Positions 6,056 through 6,717 of a stretch of DNA of 6,717 nt are shown one piece after another. Below the pieces are notes generated by a model. The model made no database searches and was not told the origin of the DNA. It worked only from the letters and a program-made list of their open reading frames with translations. The position numbers and the translations under genes were made by a program. The DNA is taken from contig JAISFK010000107.1 of assembly GCA_031263625.1 (NCBI GenBank), positions 1-6,717 on the forward strand. Reading direction: 5' to 3'. The first letter of the stretch is position 1. Each line of letters begins with the position of its first letter. The stretch is from Clostridiales bacterium (lineage in GTDB: Bacteria > Bacillota > Clostridia > WRLR01).

Positions 6056-6470
6056 TACAAATGTTGTTTTGGACGTTCTGCTTGGACGAGCGCTGTTTGC
6101 AACGCAGTCGGCAAAGGTGCTGTTCCTTTCCGAGAAAGCCATGATTGACGGCTATATTTCCGCGTCTGCGGCAACCGATATTTTCTATGTCGCCCGCAAA
6201 GAATTTCAGGATAAAGACAAGGCGTATGAAGCCATGGAGAAACTGTTCCAGGCAGTCAAGGTTGCCGCTGTTGACAGCGAAACGATTGACGGCGCCTTGG
6301 AACTGCGATGGAATGATTTTGAGGATTGCGTCCAGTTTGTGGCGGCGCGCGGGCTTGACGCAAAGTATATCGTCACTCGTGACATGAGCGGCTTTAATGA
6401 CAGCGAAATCGTGCCTATCACCCCCGCCGAGTTTCTTAATGTATTGAAGTATGGCGAGAACGAACTATAA
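6039..6470 (+). CDS. PIN-domain ribonuclease toxin, VapC-like
   Basis: A 143-residue PIN-domain protein, predicted to be a metal-dependent endoribonuclease that cuts RNA when free of its antitoxin. The N-terminal strand LIDTNVVLDVLL carries the first catalytic acid (Asp6) with the usual Asn8. SASAATDIFYVARKE (41-55) is the typical middle helix. NDFEDCVQFVAA (92-103) carries further acids (Asp93, Asp96), and TRDMSGF (113-119) carries Asp115. The end TPAEFLNVL is also standard. All expected acidic positions are present, so the enzyme looks intact. The ATG overlaps the antitoxin gene by 17 bases in a different frame; there is no strong separate ribosome site, which fits translational coupling. 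Length is normal for the family. The RNA target cannot be read from the sequence. Its more balanced base composition than the transporter genes suggests acquisition by transfer. Confidence 0.92.
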   Translation: MTVLIDTNVVLDVLLGRALFATQSAKVLFLSEKAMIDGYISASAATDIFYVARKEFQDKDKAYEAMEKLFQAVKVAAVDSETIDGALELRWNDFEDCVQFVAARGLDAKYIVTRDMSGFNDSEIVPITPAEFLNVLKYGENEL

Positions 6471-6479
6471 TGCCTGAAA

Positions 6480-6584
6480 TTGCGCTGTTGTTTTATTTGC
6501 GCTACCGTTTCGCTGATTCTGGTTCGCGCCGCACCGGCAACACATGGGGCGGCTGCCGCGAGTTGCCACGGCAACAGCGCAAAT
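6480..6584 (+). repeat. Nested inverted repeats downstream of the toxin gene
   Basis: TTGCGCTGTTG (6480-6490) is the exact reverse complement of 6572-6582. Inside lie GGCAAC (6536-6541) paired to GTTGCC (6562-6567), and GCGG/CCGC (6549-6552, 6556-6559). The right arm can also pair with ATTTGCGCT (6495-6503) through AGCGCAAAT (6576-6584), and GTTGCC (6562-6567) can pair with the adjacent GGCAAC (6570-6575). The structure may be a 3' element of the TA mRNA or a small mobile-element relic; no T tract follows, so it is not a standard terminator. Confidence 0.6.
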
Positions 6585-6618
6585 GCGGCACTGTGCCAGC
6601 GAGCCGCCGAAAAAGGGC

Positions 6619-6676
6619 AAAAAAAAGAGCCGAGTATAATATAGAATAAAAATAATAACTAACAGCTCCTCGGCTC
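6619..6676 (-). terminator. Hairpin with T tract on the minus strand
   Basis: GAGCCGAG (6627-6634) is the exact reverse complement of CTCGGCTC (6669-6676). Read on the minus strand the stem is followed at once by eight T bases (6626-6619), as in an intrinsic terminator for transcription entering from the right. The loop is AT-rich and long (34 bases), which is atypical. It could serve a minus-strand gene ending just beyond the edge, or shield a mobile element from outside transcription. Confidence 0.45.
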
Positions 6677-6682
6677 GCCAAT

Positions 6683-6717
6683 ATGAAATTAGATGAACTC
6701 AGATCAAGGTTTATATT
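6683..6717 (+). CDS. Possible first codons of a gene leaving the right edge
   Basis: An ATG at 6683 opens a frame reading MKLDELRSRFI to the end of the window. The composition is AT-rich and coding-like, but no Shine-Dalgarno site precedes it and only 11 codons are visible, so no family can be assigned. The competing reading is that a minus-strand gene ends here, which the hairpin with a T tract at 6619-6676 would suit. Confidence 0.22.
   Translation, partial: MKLDELRSRFI

Noticed and set aside
6206..6574. Minus-strand frame opposite the toxin gene
   Set aside because: Antisense to an intact PIN-domain gene, with no domain or ribosome site of its own.

Overview
The window looks like a GC-rich member of the Bacillota, most likely a Clostridia-like anaerobe or a Paenibacillus relative. 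This is inferred from three things: the LplB/YtcP-type sugar transporter pair with a lipoprotein whose tether is rich in Gly, Ala, Thr and Glu; a dockerin/FIVAR-like fragment of a secreted protein; and strong Shine-Dalgarno sites used with GTG and TTG starts. No species can be named from the sequence alone.

Layout. Bases 1-606 hold, on the minus strand, the open N-terminal part of a gene running off the left edge. It has a basic stretch followed by one hydrophobic segment, as in membrane-bound AraC-type regulators or sensor kinases that often sit beside such transporters. An AT-rich divergent gap (607-754) follows. Then come three plus-strand genes of a CUT1 carbohydrate ABC importer: an LplB-type permease (755-1948), a YtcP/LplC-type permease (1998-2888) and a substrate-binding lipoprotein (3091-4872). 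A hairpin and a 16-bp tandem repeat with promoter-like sequences lie between the second permease and the lipoprotein. No ATPase gene is present; such importers commonly use a shared ATPase encoded elsewhere.

The lipoprotein is followed by a headless remnant (about 4945-5580) of a secreted protein, with FIVAR-like segments and a dockerin-type pair of calcium-binding loops. A perfect 16-bp GAAA-capped hairpin (5616-5651) closes this block. Beyond it, base composition becomes more ordinary and a two-gene toxin-antitoxin cassette appears: an 86-residue antitoxin (5795-6055) overlapping a 143-residue PIN-domain toxin (6039-6470). The last 247 bases carry nested inverted repeats, a hairpin with a T tract on the minus strand, and possibly the first codons of another gene at the right edge.

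How it fits together. The left two thirds look like an oligosaccharide-uptake locus with a divergently transcribed membrane-bound regulator or sensor. The right third looks like an accessory region made of a decayed secreted-protein gene and a probably mobile TA module. I do not see a convincing new system. The most unusual features are the roughly 100-residue Ala/Pro/Arg head on the first permease, the matching long hydrophilic head on the divergent gene, and the structured region after the toxin.
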